A stretch of DNA of 37,995 nucleotides from an uncultured Bacilli bacterium. GTDB lineage: Bacteria > Bacillota_I > Bacilli_A > RF39 > UBA660. The notes under the pieces are model-generated. The model saw only the letters and a list, made by a program, of their open reading frames with translations, was not told where the DNA came from and did no database searches. The first letter of the stretch is position 1, and each line of letters begins with the position of its first letter. The position numbers and the translations under genes are program-made. The DNA lies in NCBI GenBank assembly GCA_947624705.1, contig CANQLL010000006.1, forward strand, positions 1-37,995, in the 5' to 3' direction. Below, one piece after another: positions 7,569-17,154 of this stretch.

Positions 7569-8372
7569 TTAACCTCCTTGAATAGTGGCTTTTTTTATAG
7601 CAATGTTGGCCAATATTTTTCCAAGGGCAAATAGAATAATTATCCAAACTATCTGCACTATAATACTGATTATTCCTTCACTTAAGGGAATATTGCCGAT
7701 ATATAAACGAATAGGAAAATCACTTATATAACGAAATGGAAGAAAGTTATTAATATTTTGCAAATACTTTGGAAAGAAAGGAATAGGAACAACAAGACCA
7801 CTAAGAATGTCTGCGGCTACCATAATAATGGCAATTATTCCTTTTTCATCTAAAGTAAACATACATATTACATGATATAAAGTAACTAAGACCCCCATTA
7901 ATAAAATAGCCAATAATAAAGCAATTAAGGAAATTGTTAAAGCGGGCAGAGTTGTTTTTAACGATAAGGTATAAGGTTTAGGCAAAATTAAAGCAATTAA
8001 GATTACTGGCAAAACCCTAAGAATTGTCTGCGACAAGCGTTCTCCTAAAATTTTGTGTAACCACATTAAATACAAATCCTGAGGTTTTAATAATTCATAA
8101 GCAATATTGCCATTTTTTATCATATTGATTATCTCTTCATCTTTATACCAAGCATAGATTAGCATAAAAAAGCTTTGCGTAATCCAAATATAATTTATTA
8201 ATTCATCTAATTTCATAGGTAAATTAGAACTTCCTGACTCATAAAAAGCAATATAAATACTAATATACATAAATCCAAAAAATAGTTGAGTAGACATTCC
8301 AGCTAAGGCCGCAGCTCGATACTGCAAGCCAGTAATAAATTTTAATTTGAAATAAGATAAATAAGATCTCAT
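7569..8372 (-). CDS. ABC-2 family export permease (DUF990-like), first subunit
   Basis: A 267-residue permease with six predicted membrane helices, paralogous in layout to the gene downstream. The loop near residues 85-105 (NIAYELLKPQDLYLMWL) is the family's conserved element. Its ATG overlaps the stop of the ATPase gene by four bases (8369-8372), a classic ATGA coupling. With the ATPase and the second permease it should form one exporter in the cytoplasmic membrane. No substrate can be assigned. Confidence 0.82.
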   Translation of the reverse strand: MRSYLSYFKLKFITGLQYRAAALAGMSTQLFFGFMYISIYIAFYESGSSNLPMKLDELINYIWITQSFFMLIYAWYKDEEIINMIKNGNIAYELLKPQDLYLMWLHKILGERLSQTILRVLPVILIALILPKPYTLSLKTTLPALTISLIALLLAILLMGVLVTLYHVICMFTLDEKGIIAIIMVAADILSGLVVPIPFFPKYLQNINNFLPFRYISDFPIRLYIGNIPLSEGIISIIVQIVWIIILFALGKILANIAIKKATIQGG

Positions 8373-9349
8373 ATTTTAAAATCCTCATAAAGTTTAACGA
8401 TTAATTCATCAATATTACCACTATCAACATCAATATCAATTATAGACATTTTAGAAGAAATTAATTTAATAAATTCATTGATTTCAATTTTACGAATATC
8501 AATAACAAACTCAATTCCTTCTTCAAAAGTTTTTTCTTCGACAATATAAGGCTTTTGAAGATGAACTTTATCTTTGGTAATAACCGTGATTTTTCGTAAA
8601 TAATCATATTGCTTTTTTAATTTAGATAAGGATCCATCATATAAAATTTGACCTTTACCAATTAAAATTATTCTTTTAGCTAAAGCTTCAATATCAGCCA
8701 TATCGTGCGTTGTTAAAATAACAGTTACATTGTTCTGTTTATTAATTTTTTTTATAAATTCTCTAACTATTTTTTTAGAGACTGCATCTAAACCGATAGT
8801 TGGTTCATCGAGAAATAATATTTTTGGTTTATGGAGTAGCGATGCAGCTATTTCACATTTCATCCGGTTGCCTAAACTGAGTTGCCTTACGGGAATATTC
8901 AAAATATCTTTTAGATTAAGTAATTCAATTAATTCATCTTTTGTCTTTTGATATTCATTATCTGGTATTTTATAAATTTCTTTTAAAAGATTAAACGAAT
9001 CTATGGCTGGGATATCCCACCATAATTGACTTCTTTGACCAAAGACAACACCTATTTCCTGCACATATTTTTTGCGGTCTTTGTAGGGAATTAAGCGGTC
9101 AATTTTAACTTCCCCACTATCGGGAACAAGAATACCGGATAAAATTTTTATTGTAGTCGATTTTCCTGCTCCATTTGGGCCAATATATCCAACAATTTCT
9201 CCTTTTTTAATAGAAAATGATATATCATTAATAGCTTTAATATATTTGTATTTTCTATTAAAAAAGCTTTTAATTGTTCCTATTATTCCTGATGCTTTAA
9301 TAGGAACTTTAAATGTTTTATTAATGTGCTTAACCATGATGAATGGCAT
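8369..9349 (-). CDS. ABC transporter ATP-binding protein (partner of DUF990-like permeases)
   Basis: A 326-residue ATPase, first gene of the three-gene exporter operon. It has Walker A GPNGAGKS (about 58-65), Q-loop FGQRSQLWWD, signature LSLGN (family variant of LSGGQ), Walker B ILFLDEPT and H-loop TTHD. The Q-loop and LSLGN forms are typical of the ATPases paired with DUF990 permeases. A C-terminal extension of about 80 residues follows the nucleotide-binding domain, as in export ATPases of this family. The ATG follows AAAGGAG. Upstream 9350-9576 carries hairpins and a possible -35. Confidence 0.9.
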   Translation of the reverse strand: MPFIMVKHINKTFKVPIKASGIIGTIKSFFNRKYKYIKAINDISFSIKKGEIVGYIGPNGAGKSTTIKILSGILVPDSGEVKIDRLIPYKDRKKYVQEIGVVFGQRSQLWWDIPAIDSFNLLKEIYKIPDNEYQKTKDELIELLNLKDILNIPVRQLSLGNRMKCEIAASLLHKPKILFLDEPTIGLDAVSKKIVREFIKKINKQNNVTVILTTHDMADIEALAKRIILIGKGQILYDGSLSKLKKQYDYLRKITVITKDKVHLQKPYIVEEKTFEEGIEFVIDIRKIEINEFIKLISSKMSIIDIDVDSGNIDELIVKLYEDFKI

Positions 9350-9417
9350 TTTTTATCAACTCCTTTCAATTATTTAACAACTTATTAAATTTTCCCTCCT
9401 TTCTTTTCTTAACACGC

Positions 9418-9477
9418 AAAAACCCACATATTTAAAAATATGTAGTTATGTAATTTTCTAAGTAAATAAGTTGTCAA
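9418..9477 (-). promoter_or_regulatory. Candidate promoter and hairpin leader of the ABC-2 operon
   Basis: Minus strand TTGACA (9472-9477) is a perfect -35, but no good -10 sits 16-18 bases on. A hairpin follows (9436-9443 with 9426-9433, ACATATTT/AAATATGT), then GGG and five T (9418-9422). It could be an attenuator or a second terminator. The motif T5 then (G)GCGTGTT occurs twice in this gap, after each hairpin. No ORF with a ribosome site is seen. Confidence 0.35.
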
Positions 9478-9484
9478 ACACGCC

Positions 9485-9507
9485 AAAAACGTTTTTAAAT
9501 AAAAACG
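9485..9507 (-). terminator. Terminator after the gltX-cysS-yugP-HAD operon
   Basis: CGTTTTTATTTAAAAACG on the minus strand (stem 9501-9507 with 9490-9496), followed by five T at 9485-9489, about 70 bases past the HAD gene. Confidence 0.55.
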
Positions 9508-9576
9508 CTGATTTGAATATACTATAAAATAATTAAAAATGCAATGGTCAAATTGTGATTTGTTTGTTTTTTAACT

Positions 9577-10077
9577 TTATTTTTGCATCAATTTATAAAT
9601 TGCTTCAGTGGCCATATCATAATCAAAACCTTGATTATAAAAATTACAATGAATGAAATTATTTGGATATAATTTATATTTTTTAAAATAATCATCATCT
9701 AAGATAACAAAATTCGTTACATCATTAATAAAAATATATTTTTCAATAAAATCTTCACGATTATTATTGATTACACTATCTATAATTGGAATACCCATTT
9801 TTAATAAATGTTCTTGAATTAGTGGATATATTTTTTCAGTTGCCCAACTAGAAATTACAACTACTTTAGCCTTAGAAGTATTTATTACCCATAAAAGATT
9901 GGTTAAACATTCTTCATCTAAATATAATTTTTGAATTAAATAACTACATTCTAAAGAATTTATTAAACCTTTTTTTAAACATCTATTATAAAAAAGACGC
10001 ATGGGATTTGTTTTTTGATAAGTATCTAAATAGTTTAAAACACCATCAATATCTAGAAATATAATTGGTTCAGGCAT
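9577..10077 (-). CDS. HAD-superfamily protein of the 'Swiss Army knife' RNA-repair HAD type
   Basis: A 166-residue protein starting with the HAD motif FLDIDGVLN (Asp9 nucleophile, Asp11 general acid). VVVISSW provides the motif II serine, and a C-terminal NFVILDDD supplies the metal-binding acidic residues. This short form without a large cap matches the HAD domain named after Swiss Army knife RNA-repair proteins, where it is a predicted phosphatase. Here it stands alone rather than fused to a ligase, so a role in RNA repair is only a family label. It starts 2 bases after the yugP stop and ends the operon. Confidence 0.7.
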   Translation of the reverse strand: MPEPIIFLDIDGVLNYLDTYQKTNPMRLFYNRCLKKGLINSLECSYLIQKLYLDEECLTNLLWVINTSKAKVVVISSWATEKIYPLIQEHLLKMGIPIIDSVINNNREDFIEKYIFINDVTNFVILDDDYFKKYKLYPNNFIHCNFYNQGFDYDMATEAIYKLMQK

Positions 10078-10079
10078 AG

Positions 10080-10748
10080 TTAATCTCTTCTATTACTAAA
10101 TAATAAAATTAAGCGAAGTAATTCTAAGATACTTGATAAAACACCAGCTACATAAGTAAAGGCAGCCGAAGTTAGCATTTTAGCTACTCCTTCACTTTCT
10201 TTTTCCGTGGCTAGTTTTAACTTAGTTATTTCTTCTTTAGCCCGGGCTGAGGCATTAAATTCAACTGGTAAAGTGATAAGTTGAAATAATAAACCTATAG
10301 CAACTAAAGCGATACCTAAAGAAAATAAACCTAAACCCTCAGTTAATAAACCAATAATTAATATAATGTAAGCAAAATAACTTGTAAAATGAACAACTGG
10401 AAAAATTAAACTGCGAAAACGTAAGAAAAGGTAGCCTTCTTTATCTTGAATAGCATGACCACACTCATGCGCTGCCACGGCTAAGGCCGCAATAGAAGTA
10501 CCATGAAAAATATTGGTAGATAAACGGACTACTTGACGATTAGGATCGTAATGATCCGTTAAATTCCCCCGAACTTCGACAATATGAACATTTTTTAAAT
10601 CATATTTATCTAAAATTTTACGAGCTACTTCAAAACCTGATATTTTCTTTTTATTTTCTAACATACTATACTTACGATAATTATTGCTTATAGAAAGTTG
10701 AGCAATTGCCGGTATAGCAAAGATAGCTAATATTATTAATAAATCCAT
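10080..10748 (-). CDS. yugP: YugP-type neutral zinc metallopeptidase
   Basis: A 222-residue membrane metallopeptidase. AAHECGHAIQ (about 92-101) is the HExxH zinc motif. Hydrophobic helices at about 1-20, 112-160 and 200-220 surround it, and the length equals that of Bacillus YugP. YVRNLTD-like spacing before VVRLS is typical of the family. The substrate is unknown even in model species. It lies 10 bases after cysS in the same transcript. Confidence 0.88.
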   Translation of the reverse strand: MDLLIILAIFAIPAIAQLSISNNYRKYSMLENKKKISGFEVARKILDKYDLKNVHIVEVRGNLTDHYDPNRQVVRLSTNIFHGTSIAALAVAAHECGHAIQDKEGYLFLRFRSLIFPVVHFTSYFAYIILIIGLLTEGLGLFSLGIALVAIGLLFQLITLPVEFNASARAKEEITKLKLATEKESEGVAKMLTSAAFTYVAGVLSSILELLRLILLFSNRRD

Positions 10749-10758
10749 TTTAATTCCA

Positions 10759-12147
10759 TTAAACTATTTCAAAAATAGTTCCCTCTCTTGTATCTTTCAA
10801 AATAATTCCTTGTTTTTCTAAATCTTGTCTAATTTTATCAGCTAAAGCATAATCTTTATTTACTTTAGCTTCATTTCTTTTTTGAATTTGTTCTTTAATA
10901 TAATCTTCATTTATATTTTTTATTTCTTCTTCTTTAGTTAAATCAAGTGATAAAACTTTATCCCAAGCTTCTATTAAAGAAAGTTTAGTAAAATCATTTA
11001 CTTCATCTTTTAATAATTCATAGATTAAACTAAGAGCATTAGCGGTGTTTAAATCATCACTAATATATTCTTTAAATTGTTGATCATAAAAATCATATTT
11101 TTCTTGATTTAATGAACCTTCTGATTTTAAAGCTTTAATCTTATTTTTAAGTTTTTGATAACTTTTTTTCGCATTATCTAATGATTCATAAGTGAAAGCT
11201 AAAACTTTACGATAAGAAGTATTTAAACACATAAAGCGATAATCAAGAGGATTATAACCTTTTTCTATTAATAAACTTAAAGTTAAAAATTCACCATTAG
11301 ATTTACTCATTTTACCAGTGCTATCATTTAAATGTTCACCGTGAACCCAATAATTACACCATTTATGGCCAAGATAAGCTTCACTCTGCGCAATTTCATT
11401 AGTATGATGCGGGAAGATGTTATCGACGCCACCACAATGAATATCTAAATATTGGCCTAAATATTTTAAACTGATACCACTACATTCAATATGCCAACCA
11501 GGATAGCCATAGCCCCAAGGGGAATCCCATTTTAATTCTTGATTTTCAAATTTAGATTTAGTAAACCATAACACAAAATCCGTCGGATTTTTCTTCGCAG
11601 TATCTTCTTCTACATCATCTCGAACTGCTAATTCTAAATCTTCATGGGTTTGATTAGTTAATTGATAATAATTAGCTAATTTTGATGTATCAAAATAAAC
11701 ATTACCATTATTAAAATAAGCATATTCTTCATCTATTAATTTTTGGATAATGTTGATATACATATCAATATTATCGGTAGCTTTAGAAACTATTTCTGGC
11801 CATTTTATATTTAAGTTAGCTGTATCCTTTTGGAAAGCTTCAGTATAAAATTTAGCAATGTCTAAAACTGATTTATGTTCTCTTTTGGCTCCTTTTAACA
11901 TTTTATCTTCGCCGGTATCGGCATCCGAAGTTAAATGGCCAACATCAGTTATATTCATAACTCTTTTTACTTTATAGCCTAAATAAATTAAAGTTTTTTC
12001 AAAAATATCTTCAAAGATATAAGTTCTTAAATTACCTATATGAGCGAAGTGATAAACAGTTGGCCCACATGTATACATTGTAACTTGTTTATCATCATGA
12101 GGTTTAAACTCTTCGACCTTTTTAGTTAAAGTATTATATATTTTCAC
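10759..12147 (-). CDS. cysS: Cysteinyl-tRNA synthetase
   Basis: Charges tRNA-Cys with cysteine in the cytoplasm. This class I enzyme of 462 residues has TCGPTVY (Cys27 a zinc ligand), HIGN (36-39), the further zinc ligands Cys222 (HIECSG) and His247/His248 region in FPHHTNEIAQSE, and KMSKS (279-283). A DALR-like helical anticodon region and the C-terminal ADKIRQDL motif are complete. It follows a small gene of unknown function by 4 bases and gltX further upstream. The gltX-cysS association is also seen in Bacillus. No T-box leader is present because it sits inside the operon. Confidence 0.97.
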   Translation of the reverse strand: MKIYNTLTKKVEEFKPHDDKQVTMYTCGPTVYHFAHIGNLRTYIFEDIFEKTLIYLGYKVKRVMNITDVGHLTSDADTGEDKMLKGAKREHKSVLDIAKFYTEAFQKDTANLNIKWPEIVSKATDNIDMYINIIQKLIDEEYAYFNNGNVYFDTSKLANYYQLTNQTHEDLELAVRDDVEEDTAKKNPTDFVLWFTKSKFENQELKWDSPWGYGYPGWHIECSGISLKYLGQYLDIHCGGVDNIFPHHTNEIAQSEAYLGHKWCNYWVHGEHLNDSTGKMSKSNGEFLTLSLLIEKGYNPLDYRFMCLNTSYRKVLAFTYESLDNAKKSYQKLKNKIKALKSEGSLNQEKYDFYDQQFKEYISDDLNTANALSLIYELLKDEVNDFTKLSLIEAWDKVLSLDLTKEEEIKNINEDYIKEQIQKRNEAKVNKDYALADKIRQDLEKQGIILKDTREGTIFEIV

Positions 12148-12151
12148 AGTT

Positions 12152-12676
12152 TCACCTTCTTTTTAATCTTATTAAAGAACGCATTAATTGTTGATCACTT
12201 TGATCAGCTTTTTCTAAATATTTTTCATATCCACCATTTATATAGTCTTGATAAGCTTGAGATTTATGATATATAAATGCGTAAGGAACAGCTTTTCCCA
12301 CAATAAATTCATCTTTTAATTCTGGAAATGGTATAGCATATTCTAAAACAGGTAGATAGGAGTTAATAGAATTAGGATATGTTCCAAAACCTTGATATTT
12401 TTCTATTATATCACTAGGGATATCATAAAAACCAATAAAGGCTCCATTATTAAAAAATATGGAAGGTTTTGTAGAAATATAATAAACTGCATCTTCATAA
12501 AAATGAAAGAAATGGATATAATTAATTCCAGCTTTATATCGATGAGTATTAATTCCTTCATCATGCCAATATTTTGGAAAACTTATCTTCCCATTTAAAT
12601 AATCTTGATATTCATTACGCATTTTATCATTAACATCATAAGTCCAACGATTTTCCAGTAATCTATATACTACCAT
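12152..12676 (-). CDS. Protein of unknown function between gltX and cysS
   Basis: A 174-residue soluble protein rich in aromatic residues (Tyr, Phe, Trp), with no membrane segment or signal peptide. I do not recognise a family. Visible features are a WHDEG...HRYKAGINYIHFFHF block (about 42-61) and IPFPELKDEFIVGKAVPYAF (about 114-133). It starts 29 bases after gltX and ends 4 bases before cysS, so it is co-transcribed with the synthetases. It does not resemble CysE, which occupies this place in Bacillus. Confidence 0.6.
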   Translation of the reverse strand: MVVYRLLENRWTYDVNDKMRNEYQDYLNGKISFPKYWHDEGINTHRYKAGINYIHFFHFYEDAVYYISTKPSIFFNNGAFIGFYDIPSDIIEKYQGFGTYPNSINSYLPVLEYAIPFPELKDEFIVGKAVPYAFIYHKSQAYQDYINGGYEKYLEKADQSDQQLMRSLIRLKRR

Positions 12677-12705
12677 ATAATTTCCCCCTACAATCTTTGT
12701 AAATG

Positions 12706-14340
12706 TTATTTTTGTTTTTTATATTGTTCTACTCTTTTAATTAATCGATTCTTACCTAATAAGTGCATTATTTCATAAAGGTCAGGTGTCATAGTTAAAG
12801 AAGTAATAACAAAACGTAACATTTCACAAATATCCCCAACATGGCCTTGATACTTATCAGGATTTTCTTTATATTCTTTAACTGAAGTATAATTATACTT
12901 TTGACCAAACTCAGCTATTTTATTAAACCAAGTATTTTTATCATCATTTTCATCATAATAATTTTCTAAATAATCAGTAATTAATTCAATATTAATATCT
13001 TTTTTTTCCCAAGTAGGATTAAATTCTTCATCAAACATATACCAAATTAATTTTTTTACATCACTATATTTCCCAATATCTTTTCGTGGTTTTTTTTGCT
13101 CTCTTTCAATATTTAAAATTGCTTTAGTATAATCAGGATCTTTGGTAAATACTTTTAAGAAATCTTGATCAAATTCTTCTAAATAAGCTTTAGTTTGTTC
13201 ATATATTTCCTCTTTAGTTAAACGACTAAAATAAGTTTTGGAAATATTGCCTAATTTTTCTAAATCAAATAAAGCACCACTTTTACTTACTTTTTTAAAA
13301 CTAAATTCAAAATCACTAATTTTTTTATCTTTGTTTTGTAAATACCATTCTTCAAAATTACTATTGATAATAGTAGCTAAATAAAGTTTAACTGCTTCTG
13401 TGGGAATTCCCATTTCATGATAAAAACTTACAGCACACTCCGGATCTTTTCGTTTAGAAAGTTTTCTAATTGTGCCATTATCATTTTTTAGTAATGGTGA
13501 TATATGAGCATACTTAGGAGGTTTATAACCAAACATTTGAAATAGTTGTAAATGAATTGGTAATGATGATAACCATTCATCGCCTCTAATGACATGAGTA
13601 GTATGCATTAAATGATCATCTACTAAATGCGCGAAGTGATAAGTAGGTAAACCATCTTTTTTCATAATTGGAATATCTAAATCATTTTCCGGAAATTCTA
13701 ATGTTCCGCGAATTAAATCATCACATTTTATCTTTTTATAAAAACTACCTGGTGATTTTAACCGAATGATATATGGTTCATTATTTTTTATCTTCGTCGC
13801 TGCTTCATCAGGAGTTAAATCACGATATTTAGCATATTTGCCATAAATACCTATTCGCTCTTTATGTTGTTCTTGTCTTTCCCTTATGGCATTTACTTCT
13901 TCTTCCGATAAAAAGCAAGGATAAGCTTTACCTTCTTTAATTAATTCTTTAATAAAAGTATGATAAATTTCTTGACGCTTAGATTGGGTATAAGGTCCAT
14001 AATTACCCTCTTCCGTATTTTCTGAAGTAGCTCCCTCGGTAAAAGTTATATCAAAATCATTTAAATCTTTAATGATTTGATTAATACCATTTTCAATAGT
14101 TCTTTTAGTATCCGTATCTTCAATTCTTAAGAAGAAAACTCCATTTGTTTGCCTAGCAAAACAATACCCCGTAAAATTAGCAAGTAATGCTCCAATATGC
14201 ACAAAACCAGTTGGAGACGGAGCATAGCGAGTTACAATTGTTCCCTCTTTTAAGCCTCTTTGCGGGTATTTTTCTTCATAATAATTTATATCATGTTTAA
14301 TATCTGGAAATATTAAATCAGCTAAGTCTTTATATGTCAT
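12706..14340 (-). CDS. gltX: Glutamyl-tRNA synthetase
   Basis: A class I synthetase that attaches glutamate to tRNA-Glu, and perhaps to tRNA-Gln if the organism uses the transamidation route. RYAPSPTGFVHIGALLANF holds the HIGH-type motif HIGA (48-51). RIEDTD (72-77) is the glutamate-binding strand, and KLSKR (293-297) the KMSKS equivalent. The anticodon-binding region is longer than in most bacteria, giving 544 residues rather than about 480, with an extended N-terminus before the Rossmann fold. It is the first gene of the operon running to 9577. Confidence 0.94.
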   Translation of the reverse strand: MTYKDLADLIFPDIKHDINYYEEKYPQRGLKEGTIVTRYAPSPTGFVHIGALLANFTGYCFARQTNGVFFLRIEDTDTKRTIENGINQIIKDLNDFDITFTEGATSENTEEGNYGPYTQSKRQEIYHTFIKELIKEGKAYPCFLSEEEVNAIRERQEQHKERIGIYGKYAKYRDLTPDEAATKIKNNEPYIIRLKSPGSFYKKIKCDDLIRGTLEFPENDLDIPIMKKDGLPTYHFAHLVDDHLMHTTHVIRGDEWLSSLPIHLQLFQMFGYKPPKYAHISPLLKNDNGTIRKLSKRKDPECAVSFYHEMGIPTEAVKLYLATIINSNFEEWYLQNKDKKISDFEFSFKKVSKSGALFDLEKLGNISKTYFSRLTKEEIYEQTKAYLEEFDQDFLKVFTKDPDYTKAILNIEREQKKPRKDIGKYSDVKKLIWYMFDEEFNPTWEKKDINIELITDYLENYYDENDDKNTWFNKIAEFGQKYNYTSVKEYKENPDKYQGHVGDICEMLRFVITSLTMTPDLYEIMHLLGKNRLIKRVEQYKKQK

Positions 14341-14384
14341 ATATACCTCTTCTTTCTTTAAAATATTCTAACATAAAAAGGGGT

Positions 14385-14408
14385 AAAAAAAAAGCATATA
14401 CTAGCTTT
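14385..14408 (-). terminator. Terminator overlapping the end of the 14401-15258 gene
   Basis: Minus strand AAAGC...GCTTT (14404-14408 with 14391-14395), 8-base loop, running into nine T. The stem begins inside the last codons of the gene. Short but well placed, in the gap before gltX. Confidence 0.5.
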
Positions 14409-15258
14409 CTTTCATCCGAGAGACAAAGGAATACATTCCGTCTTTTTCCAATTTAAAGGTATAAACAAAAGTATAAGTATCTACTTTAGCTTTTTCATCA
14501 TTATATTCATCAACTGTTTCATATATTTTAATTTGTTCATCATCTTGAGTAGCTTTGGCAATTTTAGCTGTGTAGCCGCCTGGACCATTTGTACCTCCGC
14601 CTTCTATTGTATACTCAAAATACATGTCAGTTGCATTTAGATAATTATATGAGGAAATGTGAAGACAATCTGTATAAATTGGAACATCAGTATTTAACTT
14701 AGAATTTGGACCAAATAATTCTTTATAGATACTTTCGACATAATCTTTTTTGTAACCATATTGAAAATAAAAAATATTACTATGGTATATACTATCTTCT
14801 TTTTGTGTGTAGCATAAACTAAATCTATCCTCTTTTAAATAACTATTTTTAGGAGCATAGTCAGGAATATTATAATCACTACAAGTAATAATCTTTTTAT
14901 TTTCTTCCACTAGATTTTTAGCAACTAATTGCATTTTAACAATTTCCGAACTAGTCTTAACATCAAAATTTTCTAAAGCTCCGTCCTTAGTTTGTTCAGA
15001 GCTATAGTACCAAAAATGATTCCAATTACTTTCCTCTGTTTCACTTGATACTTTATTGTATAGAGTTTGGACTAAACGAGAATTAATATCTAATTCTTTT
15101 ACTTCATTTTCTTCTTTTGGGGTTTGAATGTCATTTGAAGTTTCTTTTTTTAAATGAAGTAAATCCTTATCATAAACTACATAACAACCTAAACCCAATA
15201 ATAATATTATGCTGATAACTAAACCAATTATTAACCCCTTATTACTTCTTTGTTTCAT
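14401..15258 (-). CDS. Membrane-anchored extracellular protein of unknown function
   Basis: A 285-residue protein with a positively charged N-terminus, one membrane helix (about 9-28, GLIIGLVISIILLLGLGCYV) and an otherwise polar body that should lie outside the cell. There is no lipobox. The outer part has repeated aromatic/acidic segments and a GGGTNGPGG loop but no motif I can name. It has its own extended -10 promoter and terminator, so it is a single-gene unit. Proteins of this design are common in AT-rich gut Firmicutes and mostly uncharacterised. Confidence 0.65.
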   Translation of the reverse strand: MKQRSNKGLIIGLVISIILLLGLGCYVVYDKDLLHLKKETSNDIQTPKEENEVKELDINSRLVQTLYNKVSSETEESNWNHFWYYSSEQTKDGALENFDVKTSSEIVKMQLVAKNLVEENKKIITCSDYNIPDYAPKNSYLKEDRFSLCYTQKEDSIYHSNIFYFQYGYKKDYVESIYKELFGPNSKLNTDVPIYTDCLHISSYNYLNATDMYFEYTIEGGGTNGPGGYTAKIAKATQDDEQIKIYETVDEYNDEKAKVDTYTFVYTFKLEKDGMYSFVSRMKES

Positions 15259-15282
15259 GTTACCTCTCTTTTCTATGTTATC

Positions 15283-15291
15283 AGTATAGCA
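15283..15291 (-). promoter_or_regulatory. Extended -10 promoter for the 14401-15258 gene
   Basis: Minus strand TGCTATACT (TATACT at 15283-15288), 25 bases before the ATG. The -35 region would overlap the end of the upstream gene. Confidence 0.45.
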
Positions 15292-15297
15292 TAGATT

Positions 15298-17130
15298 TTA
15301 AATTTTTTGGTAAGTTTTAGAACAATACAATTTTGCTTGTGCTAGCTCTAAATCATATTCTTTTAATATTTTTTTATCATCAGAATTGATATAACTATCT
15401 ACAAACCCATCTTCAAAAACTCTAATAAACCAATTTAAAGTACAAACGGTATATACTTCACGTTTTTTGGCTATTTCATTGTAATAACATATTGTTTCTT
15501 CTTTTGAAACTTTTTTAAATTTAGCATAACGCAAAGAAATTAAAATATTTTCAATTTCTCTATATTCCGTACTATTTCGAGAAGTAAATTCATTTCTACG
15601 ATATATTTTATTATTATTTTCAAAATAAAATTTACTTGGTACAAATAATTTTATATCATTTAAAGTTTTTCCAGTTTTTAAATCTAATAAACCTTGATAA
15701 TTATCTATCCCATTATAATATTGATGATTATTATCAATAAGAGGGTTAATTATAAAAGGTAAAATATCGTGATTATATGTTGTAGTATTGCAATTTGATA
15801 AACCAATAATACTAGCCACTATTTCATCCTCTTCTTTATTCATTTCATCCATTATAAATTTAATAGCTGCTTTTGTACTATTATACAATTTTTCCCTATC
15901 AAAATGATTAGCTATCCAATTACTTAGCTTTATTCCTTGGGCAATTAAAACATTGCCATTACGCATTAATAATACCATACCAAAATCTTTATTTTCATCT
16001 GTTGAAATAGATAGAATACGCATGTGGGGATTAGTTAGAAAATTATTAAATAACATAAAAGCTTCACCATTTATTCGAAAGCAATTCCCTGCTTTATAAC
16101 CCATAACTAAATTTCTAATATCATCTAAAGGTAGCAGTTCAAAAGTAAAATTTTCTATTTTAGGAATATCAACTTTCATGATAGAAGTTTTATTTTTTAA
16201 TTTTAATTTTGAATAAACAATCATATTTTTATTAATAATTTCTTGTTCACTTTCAGTAATTCCGTATTTATGACAATATAAAGAAATCATATCTTGTAAA
16301 ACAACACCAGATAAATCTGGATTAGTTAATTTTGGAGAAAGATATCTTTCTTTTAAAAGAATTCTAACTTTAGATTGATTAAGTTTATTACCTAATTGTT
16401 CTATAAAGTAATTTAAATTATTATAAAAATAATCAAAGTTTAGAAATAAATCTATAAAAAATCCTTCTATCATTAATCTCATATTATTATTTAAATCTTT
16501 TTTATTACTAAATAAAAACTTATTAAAAATAGCAATATTTTGATTATTAATGTTTTTAACATTTAAATTATTAAATAAATAATGAATTATTTCATAATCA
16601 ATTAAACCATAATTTCCCCTTAAAACTTCAATAGCATTATCTGTTCCGATGGTTAAATACATCTTTATGGCTATTTTCAAAAATTCTTCTTCTGTATTAA
16701 AACTAGTTTTTCGAAGTAACCATTCAGGTTTATTAACAATTGATTTTTTTAAATCTAATTCATCATTTTTTAAATCTATTTTTTTAATATATTCTACTAT
16801 AAATCTAATTTGTTTGGTTGGTAGCTTAAAATAATCAATAGGATTAATAAGTTCTTCAATATTGTTTAGTTTTTCGTTATCATATTTTAAATAGGCAATT
16901 AAATCATAAATATTATTATTTAATAAAACTTTAAATATGTCCTTAAATTTATTACTATGAATACAATGTAGAAACATTTTATAAAATTCATCAGGGAAAG
17001 AATCTATCTTATAATAATTATCTAAAAATAATTTAACTGAAGTAAAGTCATTAGTTGGTATATTTGATAATAATTTATATAATTTTAAAGCTTTAAATAA
17101 GTTTAATTTATTTTTACTTTGTATTTCCAT
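15298..17130 (-). CDS. Large protein of unknown function
   Basis: A 610-residue protein with no signal peptide or membrane helix. The first 300 residues are Leu/Asn/Lys-rich and helical. The second half has a distinct block near 345-440 (MGYKAGNCFRINGEAF..., MRNGNVLIAQGIKLSNW). That block faintly resembles the NCxG...R strand arrangement of PcfJ-like or papain-like domains; I would not assign it. It has a good promoter (17155-17183) and is probably transcribed alone. It directly neighbours the candidate toxin-antitoxin locus, with which it shares no reading frame. Confidence 0.6.
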   Translation of the reverse strand: MEIQSKNKLNLFKALKLYKLLSNIPTNDFTSVKLFLDNYYKIDSFPDEFYKMFLHCIHSNKFKDIFKVLLNNNIYDLIAYLKYDNEKLNNIEELINPIDYFKLPTKQIRFIVEYIKKIDLKNDELDLKKSIVNKPEWLLRKTSFNTEEEFLKIAIKMYLTIGTDNAIEVLRGNYGLIDYEIIHYLFNNLNVKNINNQNIAIFNKFLFSNKKDLNNNMRLMIEGFFIDLFLNFDYFYNNLNYFIEQLGNKLNQSKVRILLKERYLSPKLTNPDLSGVVLQDMISLYCHKYGITESEQEIINKNMIVYSKLKLKNKTSIMKVDIPKIENFTFELLPLDDIRNLVMGYKAGNCFRINGEAFMLFNNFLTNPHMRILSISTDENKDFGMVLLMRNGNVLIAQGIKLSNWIANHFDREKLYNSTKAAIKFIMDEMNKEEDEIVASIIGLSNCNTTTYNHDILPFIINPLIDNNHQYYNGIDNYQGLLDLKTGKTLNDIKLFVPSKFYFENNNKIYRRNEFTSRNSTEYREIENILISLRYAKFKKVSKEETICYYNEIAKKREVYTVCTLNWFIRVFEDGFVDSYINSDDKKILKEYDLELAQAKLYCSKTYQKI

Positions 17131-17154
17131 AACTAACCTCTTTTTGTGAAAAAT

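Noticed and set aside
12148-12705. T-box or other leader for cysS
   Set aside because: cysS follows the previous gene by 4 bases; there is no room for a leader and no specifier structure.
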